Shown one piece after another: positions 39,422 through 48,435 of a DNA stretch of 64,000 nt (the first letter of the stretch is position 1; each line of letters starts with the position of its first letter). Where the stretch lies: assembly GCF_963677155.1 (NCBI RefSeq), contig NZ_OY781884.1:1482501-1546500 (forward strand). Direction: 5' to 3'. The notes under the pieces were generated by a model, which was not told the origin of the DNA, made no database searches, and saw only the letters and a program-made list of their open reading frames with translations. A program made the translations under genes and the position numbers. The stretch is from an uncultured Draconibacterium sp. GTDB lineage: Bacteria > Bacteroidota > Bacteroidia > Bacteroidales > Prolixibacteraceae.

Positions 39422-40261
39422 TTATTTTCGACACCGGAGCATGCGGTTTTTCCCATTCAAATCGCGGCGTAATTCTATCGACTTAAATCCCAATTGCTTA
39501 ACAAGCTCCACCATTTCGTCTCCCAGATTTTCGTTGATCTCAAAAAACAGGTAGCCGCTTTCGTTTAATTGTTTTGAGGCAAACTGCGCGATAGTTCGGT
39601 AAAAGATCAAAGGATCGGTATCGCTTACAAACAAAGCCAACCCGGGTTCGTACTCCAACACATTGGCTTCCATCTGCTTTTTTTCACGTTCCATCACATA
39701 GGGCGGATTGCTTACAATCACATCGAACCGTGGCCACGAGCGTTCGTGCCACTTTAAAATATCAGCAAGTTCAAGTGTCACTTCAAGCTGATGCTTTTGT
39801 GCATTCTCTGTTGCAATCAACAATACATCCTCCGATACATCAACAGCCATGACCTCTGCAGCGGGCAATTCATTTTTTAATGCCAGCGGGATACAACCAC
39901 TTCCGGTACCAATATCCAGCATTTTTGCAGTTGCCGGAATCTTCGTTTTACAGATCCAATCGACCAGCTCTTCCGTTTCCGGTCGCGGAATCAAAACGCC
40001 CGGTTGTACGTTCAACTCTAATCCGAAAAATTCGGCAACACCCAGAATATACTGAATAGGTTCGTGTGTTTTAAGTCGCTCAACAATAACCTTTATCCGA
40101 TCCGATTCGAAGGTTTCCAACACCCGGTCTTTCTCCAGAACCATTTGCGTGTAAGATAACCCCAACACGCTATTCATTATTAGTTGAATAAATCCGGTAA
40201 TTTCGGTTTCGGGATAAAACGGCGCCAATTCTGCCCGGATGTATTGAATAGTTTTCTGCAT
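39422..40261 (-). CDS. prmC: Peptide chain release factor N5-glutamine methyltransferase
   Basis: Methylates the GGQ glutamine of release factors. From the ATG at 40261 the protein has 279 residues. It has the N-terminal helical recognition domain, GVLIPRPETEELVDWI, the SAM-binding LDIGTGSGCIPLALK, and the catalytic NPPYV motif. The ATG at 40282 would add seven residues and push into the ribD promoter. It is divergent from ribD with a 40-base gap. Confidence 0.95.
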   Translation of the reverse strand: MQKTIQYIRAELAPFYPETEITGFIQLIMNSVLGLSYTQMVLEKDRVLETFESDRIKVIVERLKTHEPIQYILGVAEFFGLELNVQPGVLIPRPETEELVDWICKTKIPATAKMLDIGTGSGCIPLALKNELPAAEVMAVDVSEDVLLIATENAQKHQLEVTLELADILKWHERSWPRFDVIVSNPPYVMEREKKQMEANVLEYEPGLALFVSDTDPLIFYRTIAQFASKQLNESGYLFFEINENLGDEMVELVKQLGFKSIELRRDLNGKNRMLRCRK

Positions 40262-40273
40262 TGTGTACTTTTG
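40243..40273 (+). promoter_or_regulatory. ribD promoter
   Basis: TACTTTTG (40266-40273) is an exact -7 element. ATTG at 40243-40246 with a 19-base spacer is a near -33 match. The promoter overlaps the 5' end of the divergent prmC gene and supports the ribD ATG at 40302. Confidence 0.6.
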
Positions 40274-40301
40274 TTGCTGCAAATTTAGTCTTTCCTTGAA
40301 A

Positions 40302-41351
40302 ATGACAACCGAAGAAAAATATATGGCTCGTTGTATCGAGCTGGCTCGTATGGGCGCAGGACATGTTTCGCCGAACCCAATGGTAGGATGCGTTATCGTT
40401 CATTCCGACCGGATTATAGGCGAAGGATTTCACCAAAAACATGGGCAGGCGCACGCCGAAGTAAATGCCATAAACTCGGTTACCGACGCAGCAAAACTGA
40501 AAGAAAGTACCATTTATGTTTCGTTGGAACCCTGTGCACATTACGGTTTAACACCTCCTTGCTCCGATCTGATCATTCAGAAACAAATACCGCGGGTGGT
40601 AATTGGCAGTATCGATCCGTTTGCAAAAGTGGCAGGAAAGGGAATTGAAAGACTAAAGAATGCCGGTGTTGAAGTAAAAACAGGCGTTCTTAAAGACGAG
40701 TGCGACGAACTGAACCGACGCTTTTTTACTTTCCACCAAAAACAACGGCCCTATATTTTGCTGAAATGGGCGCAAACTTCTGATGGATATATTGATAAAG
40801 ACCGAACTGCCGAAGATTACGGCGAGCCAACTTGGATTACCGGGCCACGGGCACTGTTGCGGGTTCATCAAATGCGGGCGGAAGAAGATGCAATTATGGT
40901 GGGCACAAATACTGCAGAAAAAGACAATCCATCGTTGACCGTACGACTGATAAAAGGCAAAAACCCCTTGCGCATTGTGCTCGACCGCCAGTTACGATTA
41001 AATAAAGAGCTGAACCTGTTTGACAATTCAACCGATACAATAGTATTTAACGAACTGGAAAACCACAGCTACAAAAAAACCGAATATATTAAAATTGATT
41101 TTTCGGATCAGCTTCTACCGCAAATTATTGAGGTGCTTCATCAGAAAAATGTGCTTTCGTTAATTGTTGAAGGCGGACAGCAATTGCTTAAAACTTTTAT
41201 CGATGCCGGACTGTGGGACGAAGCGCATGTTTACACCGGGCACATCTATTTTGGCAATGGGATAAAAGCACCTTCGGCACCAGGAACTTCAGGGCAACCG
41301 GAATTGATAGGGAAAGACAAACTGGTAGTTTACCGAAATACGGCTAGTTAG
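40302..41351 (+). CDS. ribD: Bifunctional riboflavin deaminase/reductase
   Basis: Second and third steps of riboflavin synthesis. From the ATG at 40302 the protein has 349 residues. The N-terminal deaminase has the zinc site HAEVNAI and EPCAHYGLTPPC. The C-terminal reductase has KWAQTSDGYIDKDR, GTNTAEKDNPSLTVR and SLIVEGGQQLLKTFIDAGLWDEA. A longer frame from 40263 would include the promoter, so it is rejected. ribF is 2 kb away on the same strand. Confidence 0.95.
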   Translation: MTTEEKYMARCIELARMGAGHVSPNPMVGCVIVHSDRIIGEGFHQKHGQAHAEVNAINSVTDAAKLKESTIYVSLEPCAHYGLTPPCSDLIIQKQIPRVVIGSIDPFAKVAGKGIERLKNAGVEVKTGVLKDECDELNRRFFTFHQKQRPYILLKWAQTSDGYIDKDRTAEDYGEPTWITGPRALLRVHQMRAEEDAIMVGTNTAEKDNPSLTVRLIKGKNPLRIVLDRQLRLNKELNLFDNSTDTIVFNELENHSYKKTEYIKIDFSDQLLPQIIEVLHQKNVLSLIVEGGQQLLKTFIDAGLWDEAHVYTGHIYFGNGIKAPSAPGTSGQPELIGKDKLVVYRNTAS

Positions 41352-41900
41352 AATCATCTGAGACGGTAGATTGCAACTATTAAAAGAAAACGAAAATCTT
41401 GGGAATTGCGGCCTGCCGGCGGCCTTCATTTTTGTCTTACCACAAAAACGAAGCAAAAAAGGCAAGGCTGCTTTTTGTCTTCACCCTACGTTTTTATAAA
41501 ACCTAAGTTCGGACGGGTGATCTCCTCGATCCCTCGGAGCTTCCCGCTCTCACTAAAGTTTTATTTCAACTTCGGGCAAAGCCCAAAAGAGGCCGTCCAC
41601 AAACGTATCGTCAGCCACATCAAAGCCTGGCCTCGGCTGGTGAGCCGGAAAACAAGCGGTGACGGCGTTAAAAAATTACTGATGTTTGAGGAGGTACGAC
41701 GAGTTTCAGGAATTTTAGTCGGCATCGCGTAGCTTTTCCGAGTGAGGCGGGCGCAGCCTTGGGGTTTCTGTTTACTATTTGGGCTAAGCCAAAGAGTAAA
41801 ATCCGTCCGATAGGGCAAAAGCCTGTTTCTTATGCTTGTCAAGAATATTTATGGAAAGAACCATTTCATTTGGTTCTCTGCGGGAATCCCATGAAGCCTG
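41352..41900. other. Gene-free region with a GC-richer element
   Basis: About 550 bases between ribD and a minus-strand lipoprotein gene. From about 41405 to 41830 the composition is more GC-rich than the neighbours and includes several small hairpins (GGGCAAAGCCC near 41574, TTTGGGCTAAGCCAAA near 41788). Frames of 93 and 108 residues are open on opposite strands but have no family features. It looks like a dispersed intergenic element or a decayed insertion rather than a gene. Confidence 0.5.
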
Positions 41901-42332
41901 CTACTTAAGCACCACATGTGGGCCGCCGGGAATGATCTTCTTTTTCAGCACATTTTCCACGTACATAAAATAGTAGAACAACTTGTGGTTCATTTCAAAA
42001 CCATAATCTTCGGTTGGGTCGTAACCAACAACTGGTTCAAAATTCCAGTTTGGCGACGGTGATGCGCATTTCGCATTCCAGACACTTACATATTGTTTAT
42101 TCCAACTCTCGTAATACGCTTGCGACCGATAGTTGACCGGTGTATTTTGCAGCTCATACCAAATATCAAACCTGGCATTAAATGTCTCCACATCATACTC
42201 AATACTGTCTTTGCCCGTTACCTCAACACTCGAAGTCTCGCTTTCTGCAACTTGCTTCGTGCCCGAACAGGCATACAAAAATACTGCTCCCCCAACGAAC
42301 ATCCATAGTAATATGTATTTTGTTTTTTTCAT
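41901..42332 (-). CDS. Hypothetical lipoprotein, possibly DUF6146
   Basis: 143-residue lipoprotein with its lipobox ending at Cys22 (FLYAC) and a serine/acidic linker. The body contains DIWYELQNTPVNYRSQAYYESWN and WNAKCASPSP, followed by FEPVVGYDPTEDYG, a pattern seen in small Bacteroidota lipoproteins (DUF6146 from memory). No catalytic motif is seen. It is likely periplasmic or attached to the outer membrane. It is transcribed divergently from cls. Confidence 0.7.
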   Translation of the reverse strand: MKKTKYILLWMFVGGAVFLYACSGTKQVAESETSSVEVTGKDSIEYDVETFNARFDIWYELQNTPVNYRSQAYYESWNKQYVSVWNAKCASPSPNWNFEPVVGYDPTEDYGFEMNHKLFYYFMYVENVLKKKIIPGGPHVVLK

Positions 42333-42416
42333 CGTTACCTTTAACTACTAATATGAATTAAATTTTATTTTTACTCAAATAATTTTTCGAAATTTACCAG
42401 TACAAATAAACAAAAT

Positions 42417-43868
42417 ATGTCTGATTGGAGTCAATTCTGGAACTGGTTTTATCTGATTTTTCTTATTACAGCAATCCCCGTTGCTCTAATGATCATTTTA
42501 GAAAAACGATCGCCATTTAAAACTGCTGCCTGGATTTTAGTCCTGATTCTTATCCCTATTTTTGGAATGATTTTTTACCTCGTTTTCGGGCAGGAGTACC
42601 GCAAACGAAAGATGTTTTCGCGGCGCGGTATAAAAAGCCTGAAAGCCATGCGGCGCCTGAGTGCCGAGCAATTAAAAAACATCGAACAAAACAAACTTAT
42701 TTCGCTGGCAGGGTTGCAACATCAGGCACCTCTTATCCGACTTTTACTAAATAATTCCGACTCGTTGCTCACCACCGGAAACAAACTACATTTACTTGTG
42801 GACGGGCAGCAAACATTTGATAAAATTATCCAGGCCATTGAAAAAGCCAGACACCATATCCACATGGAATATTACATTTTTGCCGACGACAAGATTGGCA
42901 ATAAACTAAAGGATATTCTTATTAAGAAACGGCAGGAAGGTGTTGAAGTTCGCATTATTGTTGACGATGTGGGCAGCTGGGGACTGACCCGGAAGTTTTT
43001 TCGCGAATTGCACGCTAACGGCATCGAAATTTATCCTTTTATGGAAGTTCGTTTTCCACGATTTACCTCGCGGGTAAACTATCGCAACCACCGAAAAATT
43101 ATTGTTATTGATGGAAAAACGGGCTTTATTGGCGGCATAAACATTGCCGACCGCTACATTGAAGGAATGAAAGGACTGGGGCACTGGCGCGATACGCACC
43201 TGCATATTGGTGGCGATGCTGCTACCACACTTCAGGTAATTTTTGCTGCCGACTGGTATTTTATAACCAAACAAAATTTATACGGCTACCGATATTTCCC
43301 TCCGCTTTCCGATGCGCCGGGCGTTCCTGTGCAGGTATCGGCAAGCGGCCCCGATTACAGCTGGAAAAGTATTGAACAGGGCTTTTTTGCTGCCATTACC
43401 ACAGCACGAAAAAGAATTCACATTGTTACGCCTTATCTGATGCCTCCTCCCGAGTTAAAAATGGCTCTAAAAACAGCAGCGCTTAGCCAGGTTGATGTGC
43501 GCATTATTATTCCTGAAAAATCGGATGCTTCGCTCTCAAAATGGTGCTCGTTTTCGTATGTGGAAGAATTACTGGAAGCCGGAGTTCGCATTTATTTTTA
43601 CCAGAAAGGTTTTATTCACAGCAAATACCTGTTGGTAGACGATAGTATATCAAGCGTTGGAACCAGCAATTTCGACTTCCGTAGTTTCGAGACCAATTTT
43701 GAAGCCAATGCTTTTATCTACCAAAAAGAATTTACCAGCGAACTGGAAGAACACTTTTTATCCGATTTGCAACAAAGCCGCGAAGTAAAATACAGGGAGT
43801 GGCGCAAACGACCGCTCTTTGATAAGGTTCGCGAATCGTTGGCCCATATTATTAGCCCGATGTTTTAA
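42417..43868 (+). CDS. cls: Cardiolipin synthase
   Basis: Makes cardiolipin from phosphatidylglycerol in the inner membrane. The 483-residue phospholipase-D-family protein has two N-terminal membrane helices (about 11-32 and 42-60). The two HKD motifs are NHRKIIVIDGKTGFIGGIN and IHSKYLLVDDSISSVGTSNFD. The length is typical of ClsA-type enzymes. It is transcribed alone. Confidence 0.94.
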   Translation: MSDWSQFWNWFYLIFLITAIPVALMIILEKRSPFKTAAWILVLILIPIFGMIFYLVFGQEYRKRKMFSRRGIKSLKAMRRLSAEQLKNIEQNKLISLAGLQHQAPLIRLLLNNSDSLLTTGNKLHLLVDGQQTFDKIIQAIEKARHHIHMEYYIFADDKIGNKLKDILIKKRQEGVEVRIIVDDVGSWGLTRKFFRELHANGIEIYPFMEVRFPRFTSRVNYRNHRKIIVIDGKTGFIGGINIADRYIEGMKGLGHWRDTHLHIGGDAATTLQVIFAADWYFITKQNLYGYRYFPPLSDAPGVPVQVSASGPDYSWKSIEQGFFAAITTARKRIHIVTPYLMPPPELKMALKTAALSQVDVRIIIPEKSDASLSKWCSFSYVEELLEAGVRIYFYQKGFIHSKYLLVDDSISSVGTSNFDFRSFETNFEANAFIYQKEFTSELEEHFLSDLQQSREVKYREWRKRPLFDKVRESLAHIISPMF

Positions 43869-44188
43869 GAAGAGGCGGGATTCTGGATACTTGATACTCG
43901 TGTCTCCCGACTCGTAACTGGATGCTGGATGCTGGATATCGCTTTCAGAACATTTCCCCTCAACTTTTACCATTTTACTTTTGCCTTCCATAAATTTCCC
44001 CTCATTTTTTCAGAACGTGCCCCATGGGGCGAAGCTTGTGCCCCTTGGGGCAAGGCTTATTAAAACGGGGGATGATTCTGCGCCCCCGGGGGATACTTAT
44101 TATCCCCTACCTAAAATCCTTATGAATAATGGGGTTTGGAGTTGCACTTCCGGGTTCGCAGCAACGAAGTAACACGAAGTGACCTTTC
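43869..44188. other. Intergenic region with three GC-rich palindromes
   Basis: Between cls and the IS element. A cluster around 44019-44098 contains GTGCCCCATGGGGC, GTGCCCCTTGGGGC and GCGCCCCCGGGGGA, three short perfect or near-perfect palindromes in a row. There is also an ACTTTTGCCTT word like those in the rRNA spacer. There is no credible gene. Confidence 0.5.
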
Positions 44189-44402
44189 CTAAAATAGCTT
44201 GACAGATTATTACTTTCTTTACTGATTAGGAGTAAATGATTTTTTCTCATTTACTGTTTTACAAAACTACTAAGTTTTTCTTTACTGTTCTTTCCTGCGT
44301 TTTCATTTTTTGTTTCTGCAAAGTCCGACATGATTTTGTGTATGCCCTAAAACTGGCGACAGATAAATTTTATCCTCCTGTAGTTTCTTACAGTATTATT
44401 TT

Positions 44403-45323
44403 TTAATCCTGGTTTGCAGGAACACTCTGCAGGCTTTCCCCTGTTTCCGCATTCGCCTTATAATGCCGCTTTTTCCAGTGTTTTTTTAGTACTCCTGTAT
44501 GCAAGTGTGCATCTGTTGGAAACATGAAGTCTACGCTGCGGTGAGGCCGTTTGTTGTTGTATTTGTACACCGCAACTTTTGTGGCTTCAAGCGCTTCCCG
44601 ATAATCAGAAAATGTATGGTTTAAATCGTATTCGTCCTTTAAAATCCCATTAACCCTTTCGGCTATTGCATTTTCGTACGGATCGCCGTTTTCGGTCATC
44701 GAGATATTTATTTTCGAGCCCTTCAGAAAGTTCACATAGTCGTTACAACAGTATTGTATCCCCCGGTCAGAATGATGGATGAGACCTTGTTTCACTCCCT
44801 CGCCTGCAACTGCCATACGCAAGGCGTTTAATGCCCCTTCGCTGGTTAAATCGGGCCAGAGGCACCAGCCTACTATCTTCTTCGAATAGGCATCGGTTAC
44901 CAGTGAAAGGTAAACAAAGCCTTTTTCGGTGCGGATATAGGTAATGTCGCTCACCCATAAGCGCCCTGAGCTGAGTAGTTCTATCTCCCGGATCAGGTTG
45001 GAATATTTACGGTAAAAATGGTTCGAATTCGTGGTTTTAGGTCCTCTTCTTTTACGTTTTACCAATAAACCGTGTTCGCGCAAAAGGTAGTAGAATTTGT
45101 CACGTCCATATTTAATATTATGGTCCTGTAACTGCGGCGCTATCAAATGATGGAGCTTCTCGGCCCCCATGCGAGGGTGATCCCCACGCAGCTCTTTTAC
45201 CAATGTTAATATAAATACTTCCTGCATTTGAAGCCCCGACTGGCGCTTTTTGCTGTCGTACCAGGCCTGACGGCTAAACCCAAACAGTCCGCACAGTACC
45301 GCTTTGCTTGTTAGCGGGTACAT
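44403..45323 (-). CDS. IS3-family transposase, catalytic subunit (OrfB)
   Basis: 306-residue rve-type integrase core. The DDE residues are in WVSDITYIRTEKG (D), IHHSDRGIQYCCNDYV (D) and ENAIAERVNGILKDEYDL (E). An N-terminal HTH_21-like part (GDHPRMGAEKLHHLIAP) matches OrfB of IS3-group elements. It begins 14 bases after the OrfA stop instead of overlapping it, so it may be translated separately or by reinitiation rather than by the usual -1 frameshift. Confidence 0.93.
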   Translation of the reverse strand: MYPLTSKAVLCGLFGFSRQAWYDSKKRQSGLQMQEVFILTLVKELRGDHPRMGAEKLHHLIAPQLQDHNIKYGRDKFYYLLREHGLLVKRKRRGPKTTNSNHFYRKYSNLIREIELLSSGRLWVSDITYIRTEKGFVYLSLVTDAYSKKIVGWCLWPDLTSEGALNALRMAVAGEGVKQGLIHHSDRGIQYCCNDYVNFLKGSKINISMTENGDPYENAIAERVNGILKDEYDLNHTFSDYREALEATKVAVYKYNNKRPHRSVDFMFPTDAHLHTGVLKKHWKKRHYKANAETGESLQSVPANQD

Positions 45324-45337
45324 GTGCGTTAGTACAC

Positions 45338-45742
45338 CTACTGCTTGGGGCCAGACTTTTTTCTGATCTCGAGTTTGTAGTCGTTCTCGGCAATGTCGAT
45401 CATGGTGTTCAGCGCAACGTTTTTCATCTGCGCCAGTTCCAGCTGCTTCTCCAGCTCTTTGATGCGTTTTTCCAAGGCCTTGTTATCTGCTCTTTCTTTT
45501 GAACTCATAGACTGCAAAGATAAGTGGATTTCGTCGGAATATTTGACTTGCCAGTGCTTGTACGTCTTATCAAATCGATGTGGTAAATTAAATTTTTCAC
45601 GAGCTTCAGTCACACTCATCCGTCCGGAATCAAGTTCGGCTATTAACCAACGCCGAAAACTGGTCTCGTAATTACTGTAATCTACTTTTTTCTGATTAAA
45701 ACCTTCCATATTATCCGAAAGGTTAGTGCTGATTTTTTTCAT
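45338..45742 (-). CDS. IS3-family transposase, DNA-binding subunit (OrfA)
   Basis: 134-residue protein with an N-terminal helix-turn-helix (SFRRWLIAELDSGRMSVTEAREKFNLPHRFDKTYKHW) and a C-terminal leucine-zipper coiled coil (ALEKRIKELEKQLELAQMKN). It ends in LEIRKKSGPKQ, typical of OrfA in this group. It is the first gene of the element. Confidence 0.92.
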   Translation of the reverse strand: MKKISTNLSDNMEGFNQKKVDYSNYETSFRRWLIAELDSGRMSVTEAREKFNLPHRFDKTYKHWQVKYSDEIHLSLQSMSSKERADNKALEKRIKELEKQLELAQMKNVALNTMIDIAENDYKLEIRKKSGPKQ

Positions 45743-45789
45743 TTTTGCTTAACTTTTTTAGTCAAGCTATTTTAGTATAAGACAAAGTA

Positions 45790-46734
45790 TTAAAACGGCA
45801 ATTTCCCGAAATCCAGGTTTCCTCCCGAAAGAATAATACCCACTTTCTTGCCCTGCACATCCACTTTCTTTTCAAGGATAGCTGCCAGCGGAACTGCCGA
45901 CGAAGGTTCGATAATGATTTTCATACGCTCCCAAATCATACGCATAGCTTCCACAATACCTTCTTCCGAAACAGTTACGATATCATCTACTTTTTCTAAA
46001 ATAATTGCAAAATTCCTCTCACCCAATGATGTCAGCAAACCATCAGCTATTGTCTGTGGATTTTCTGAAGGCACCCAATGTTTCGAGTGAAACGAACGGT
46101 AAGCATCGTCTGCTCCGGCAGGTTCGGCTGCAATTACCTTACAGTCGGGCAGCAAATGTTTGGTTGAAATAGCTGTTCCACTCAACAAGCCGCCACCACC
46201 AACGGGCGCCATAAGCACATCAAATTCGCTCTGGTCTTCAATCAATTCTTTAGCCGCTGTGCCCTGCCCGGCGATCACATGAAAATTATTGTAGGGATGA
46301 ATTTCTGTTGCTCCGGATTTTTCAATCACTTGCGCCAGCGTACTTTCGCGCGCCTGCAAGGTCGGTTTACAAAAGGTAATCTTTGCACCGTATCCGGCAA
46401 CGGCTTTCTTTTTTATTTCGGGTGAGTTTTCGGGCATTACAATGTGCGCAGCTATTCCGCGCATACGGGCTGCCAGCGCCAGTGCGGCCGCATGATTTCC
46501 CGAAGAGTGTGTTGCTACTCCTTTTTGTGCATCTTCCTCACTCAACGAAAACACGGCATTACACGCCCCGCGAAATTTAAAAGCTCCAACCTTTTGCAGG
46601 TTCTCACATTTAAAAAATAATTCGGCACCAACAATTTGATTGATACTCACCGATGATAAAACCGGTGTGCGGTGTGCGTATTTTTGTACAATTTCATGTG
46701 CTCTCTCAACGTCGGAATAATTCGGAATATTCAT
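45790..46734 (-). CDS. PLP-dependent threonine/serine dehydratase-like enzyme
   Basis: 314-residue fold type II PLP enzyme. The PLP lysine is Lys53 in GAFKFRGACNAV, the substrate loop is SSGNHAAALALAA and the phosphate-binding loop is VGGGGLLSGTA. It lacks the C-terminal ACT-like regulatory domain of biosynthetic IlvA, so it is a catabolic-type threonine ammonia-lyase, hydroxyaspartate dehydratase or serine racemase. Its ATG overlaps the stop of the PrsW-like gene. Confidence 0.88.
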   Translation of the reverse strand: MNIPNYSDVERAHEIVQKYAHRTPVLSSVSINQIVGAELFFKCENLQKVGAFKFRGACNAVFSLSEEDAQKGVATHSSGNHAAALALAARMRGIAAHIVMPENSPEIKKKAVAGYGAKITFCKPTLQARESTLAQVIEKSGATEIHPYNNFHVIAGQGTAAKELIEDQSEFDVLMAPVGGGGLLSGTAISTKHLLPDCKVIAAEPAGADDAYRSFHSKHWVPSENPQTIADGLLTSLGERNFAIILEKVDDIVTVSEEGIVEAMRMIWERMKIIIEPSSAVPLAAILEKKVDVQGKKVGIILSGGNLDFGKLPF

Positions 46735-47438
46735 GGTTTGGTATTACTCAGTTTTTCATTCAACAAATCGTAGTCGGTGTTGTATATCGACTGCCTCGAC
46801 AATTCTCGCAAACGCTTTAAACCCGAAATATAGAGGTAAACCACAAAGCCCACAAAAACAATGGTTAACCAGCCGATTTCGGTAAAAAGGATAAAATCGT
46901 AAACGCCATGCAGTAGGATGGGAAACAGCAGCGCCTTTTGTTTTAGACTTTGGCGTTGTTTTTCGTAGAACTTTGCCAGTCCAAAATAAAACCCCATTGT
47001 AATTCCGAAAATAGCATGAGCCGGAACGGCTGTTATTGCCCGCACAATTCCGGTATTTAATCCGCCATCCATTACATAAAGCACATTTTCAATGGCGGCA
47101 AATCCCAATGAGACATAAACTGCATAAACAATCCCGTCGAACTTTTCGTTAAACTCCGGGCTTTTCCAGATCAGCAGATACAAAGCCAGGTATTTAAACA
47201 ACTCTTCCGAAAATGCGGCAACGGCAAATGCTTTCCACGCCGCAGCAAACAACCACGGAAACTGCAACGTAAAACGGTCTAAAAAACGTTCGAGAAATAA
47301 TATAGGAATTACTGTTAAACCTCCTGCCAGCAAAGCAAACAACAACAAACGCAAAGGCTCCTTTTCATATTTATCGCGGAAATAAATATAAACTGCAATA
47401 ATAACTACTGGAGCAAGCGCAAGTACCAGGAGGTTCAT
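46731..47438 (-). CDS. PrsW-family intramembrane metalloprotease-like protein
   Basis: 235-residue membrane protein with about seven helices. PrsW/CAAX-like motifs are visible: AAFSEELFKYLALYLLIW (the EE pair), FAAIENVLYVMDGG, VPAHAIFGITMGFYFG and LLHGVYDFILF (histidines). Family members cleave anti-sigma factors or prenyl proteins, but the target here is unknown. It overlaps the downstream dehydratase gene by four bases and follows the SMP-30-like gene by six. Confidence 0.86.
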   Translation of the reverse strand: MNLLVLALAPVVIIAVYIYFRDKYEKEPLRLLLFALLAGGLTVIPILFLERFLDRFTLQFPWLFAAAWKAFAVAAFSEELFKYLALYLLIWKSPEFNEKFDGIVYAVYVSLGFAAIENVLYVMDGGLNTGIVRAITAVPAHAIFGITMGFYFGLAKFYEKQRQSLKQKALLFPILLHGVYDFILFTEIGWLTIVFVGFVVYLYISGLKRLRELSRQSIYNTDYDLLNEKLSNTKP

Positions 47439-47444
47439 AAGTTG

Positions 47445-48389
47445 CTAGTTTACATCGTTGAAATAAAAAACCGGCACACCTTTCACTCCCGGACGGTATT
47501 TAAAAACGCCTCCGGCATGTGGCCATTTCTCCAGTTCCTCATTGCTGGTAGCTTCTCTTGCCGAAGTGATGTAGAGCGTTCCCATATCTTCGTCGCCAAA
47601 CGCACACGAGGTAATATTTTTTGCCGGCACTTCAATTTTGTCGATCAGCTCACCGGTTGTTGGATTCCAGCATCCCACCGCTGAACCGCCCCAAAGTGCT
47701 ACCCACAGATTATCGTTTTCATCGATTGTCATTCCATCGGGCGATCCCATTTCTGCAGGTACATTTACAGCTACCGCCGGATTTGAAATTTCGCCGGTAG
47801 CATCATCGTAATCGTAGGCCATTACTTTTTGCGTAGGCGTATCGATGTAGTACATTTTTGTTTTGTCGGCCGACCAAACAATTCCGTTTGAAATTGTAAC
47901 CTTATTCACCATTTTATGAATTGTAGTATCCGGATCGAAACGGTACAAAGCAGCAACTTCCTTCTCGCCACTCAGGCTTATTGTTCCTGCCCAAAACCGT
48001 CCAGAAGGATCGCATTTCCCATCGTTAAAACGGTTGCCGGGCAAATCAGCTTCAGGGTCAACCAACAACTTTTTCGCCCCGGTTTCAATATTAAAATGAT
48101 AAATTCCGTTTTGCAAAGCCACCAACGCATTACCACTTTCTGTAGGCACTACTGTTCCAATCATTTGCCCCGTAAACATTTCCTTGTTGTAACCGGTAGC
48201 CGGATTATAAATATTCAGAATTTCCTTTTTAATATCAACCCACATCAATTCACCTGTTTTATAATTCCAAAGCGAACCTTCTCCAAGTGTAGATTGTGTG
48301 TCGAGCACCAATTCTGCTTGTTTTGTTTTTGTTTCTGAACAGCTAAACAACAACAGTGCTACTAAAAGAAATAATACGGGATGTCTCAT
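47445..48389 (-). CDS. SMP-30/gluconolactonase-like lipoprotein
   Basis: 314-residue six-bladed propeller hydrolase of the SGL family with a lipobox ending at Cys17 (LLFSC). Characteristic parts are GEGSLWNYKTGELMWVDI (metal glutamate), RFNDGKCDPSGRFWAGT (metal asparagine and aspartate region), ISNGIVWSADKTKMYYIDT and SPDGMTIDENDNLWVALWGG. It probably hydrolyses a sugar lactone outside the cytoplasm. It precedes the PrsW-like gene by six bases. Confidence 0.88.
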   Translation of the reverse strand: MRHPVLFLLVALLLFSCSETKTKQAELVLDTQSTLGEGSLWNYKTGELMWVDIKKEILNIYNPATGYNKEMFTGQMIGTVVPTESGNALVALQNGIYHFNIETGAKKLLVDPEADLPGNRFNDGKCDPSGRFWAGTISLSGEKEVAALYRFDPDTTIHKMVNKVTISNGIVWSADKTKMYYIDTPTQKVMAYDYDDATGEISNPAVAVNVPAEMGSPDGMTIDENDNLWVALWGGSAVGCWNPTTGELIDKIEVPAKNITSCAFGDEDMGTLYITSAREATSNEELEKWPHAGGVFKYRPGVKGVPVFYFNDVN

Positions 48390-48435
48390 AACTATTGGTT
48401 TTCCGGTTATTGATATTCTATGTTATCCCAAAATA

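Larger units (their letters stand above)
44189..45775 (-). mobile_element. IS3-family insertion sequence
   Basis: About 1.59 kb bounded by perfect 15-base inverted repeats CTAAAATAGCTTGAC (44189-44203) and its complement (45761-45775). It carries two transposase frames, both intact. No matching direct repeat of 3-4 bases is obvious next to these ends, so the true ends may differ by a few bases or the target duplication has decayed. Confidence 0.88.

Noticed and set aside
41406-41842. Reading frames of 108 (plus) and 93 (minus) residues
   Set aside because: They overlap on opposite strands, show no family motif and lie in a hairpin-rich element.
44180-45785. Target-site duplication flanking the IS3 element
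   Set aside because: Bases next to the two 15-bp repeats do not match as a 3-4 bp direct repeat.
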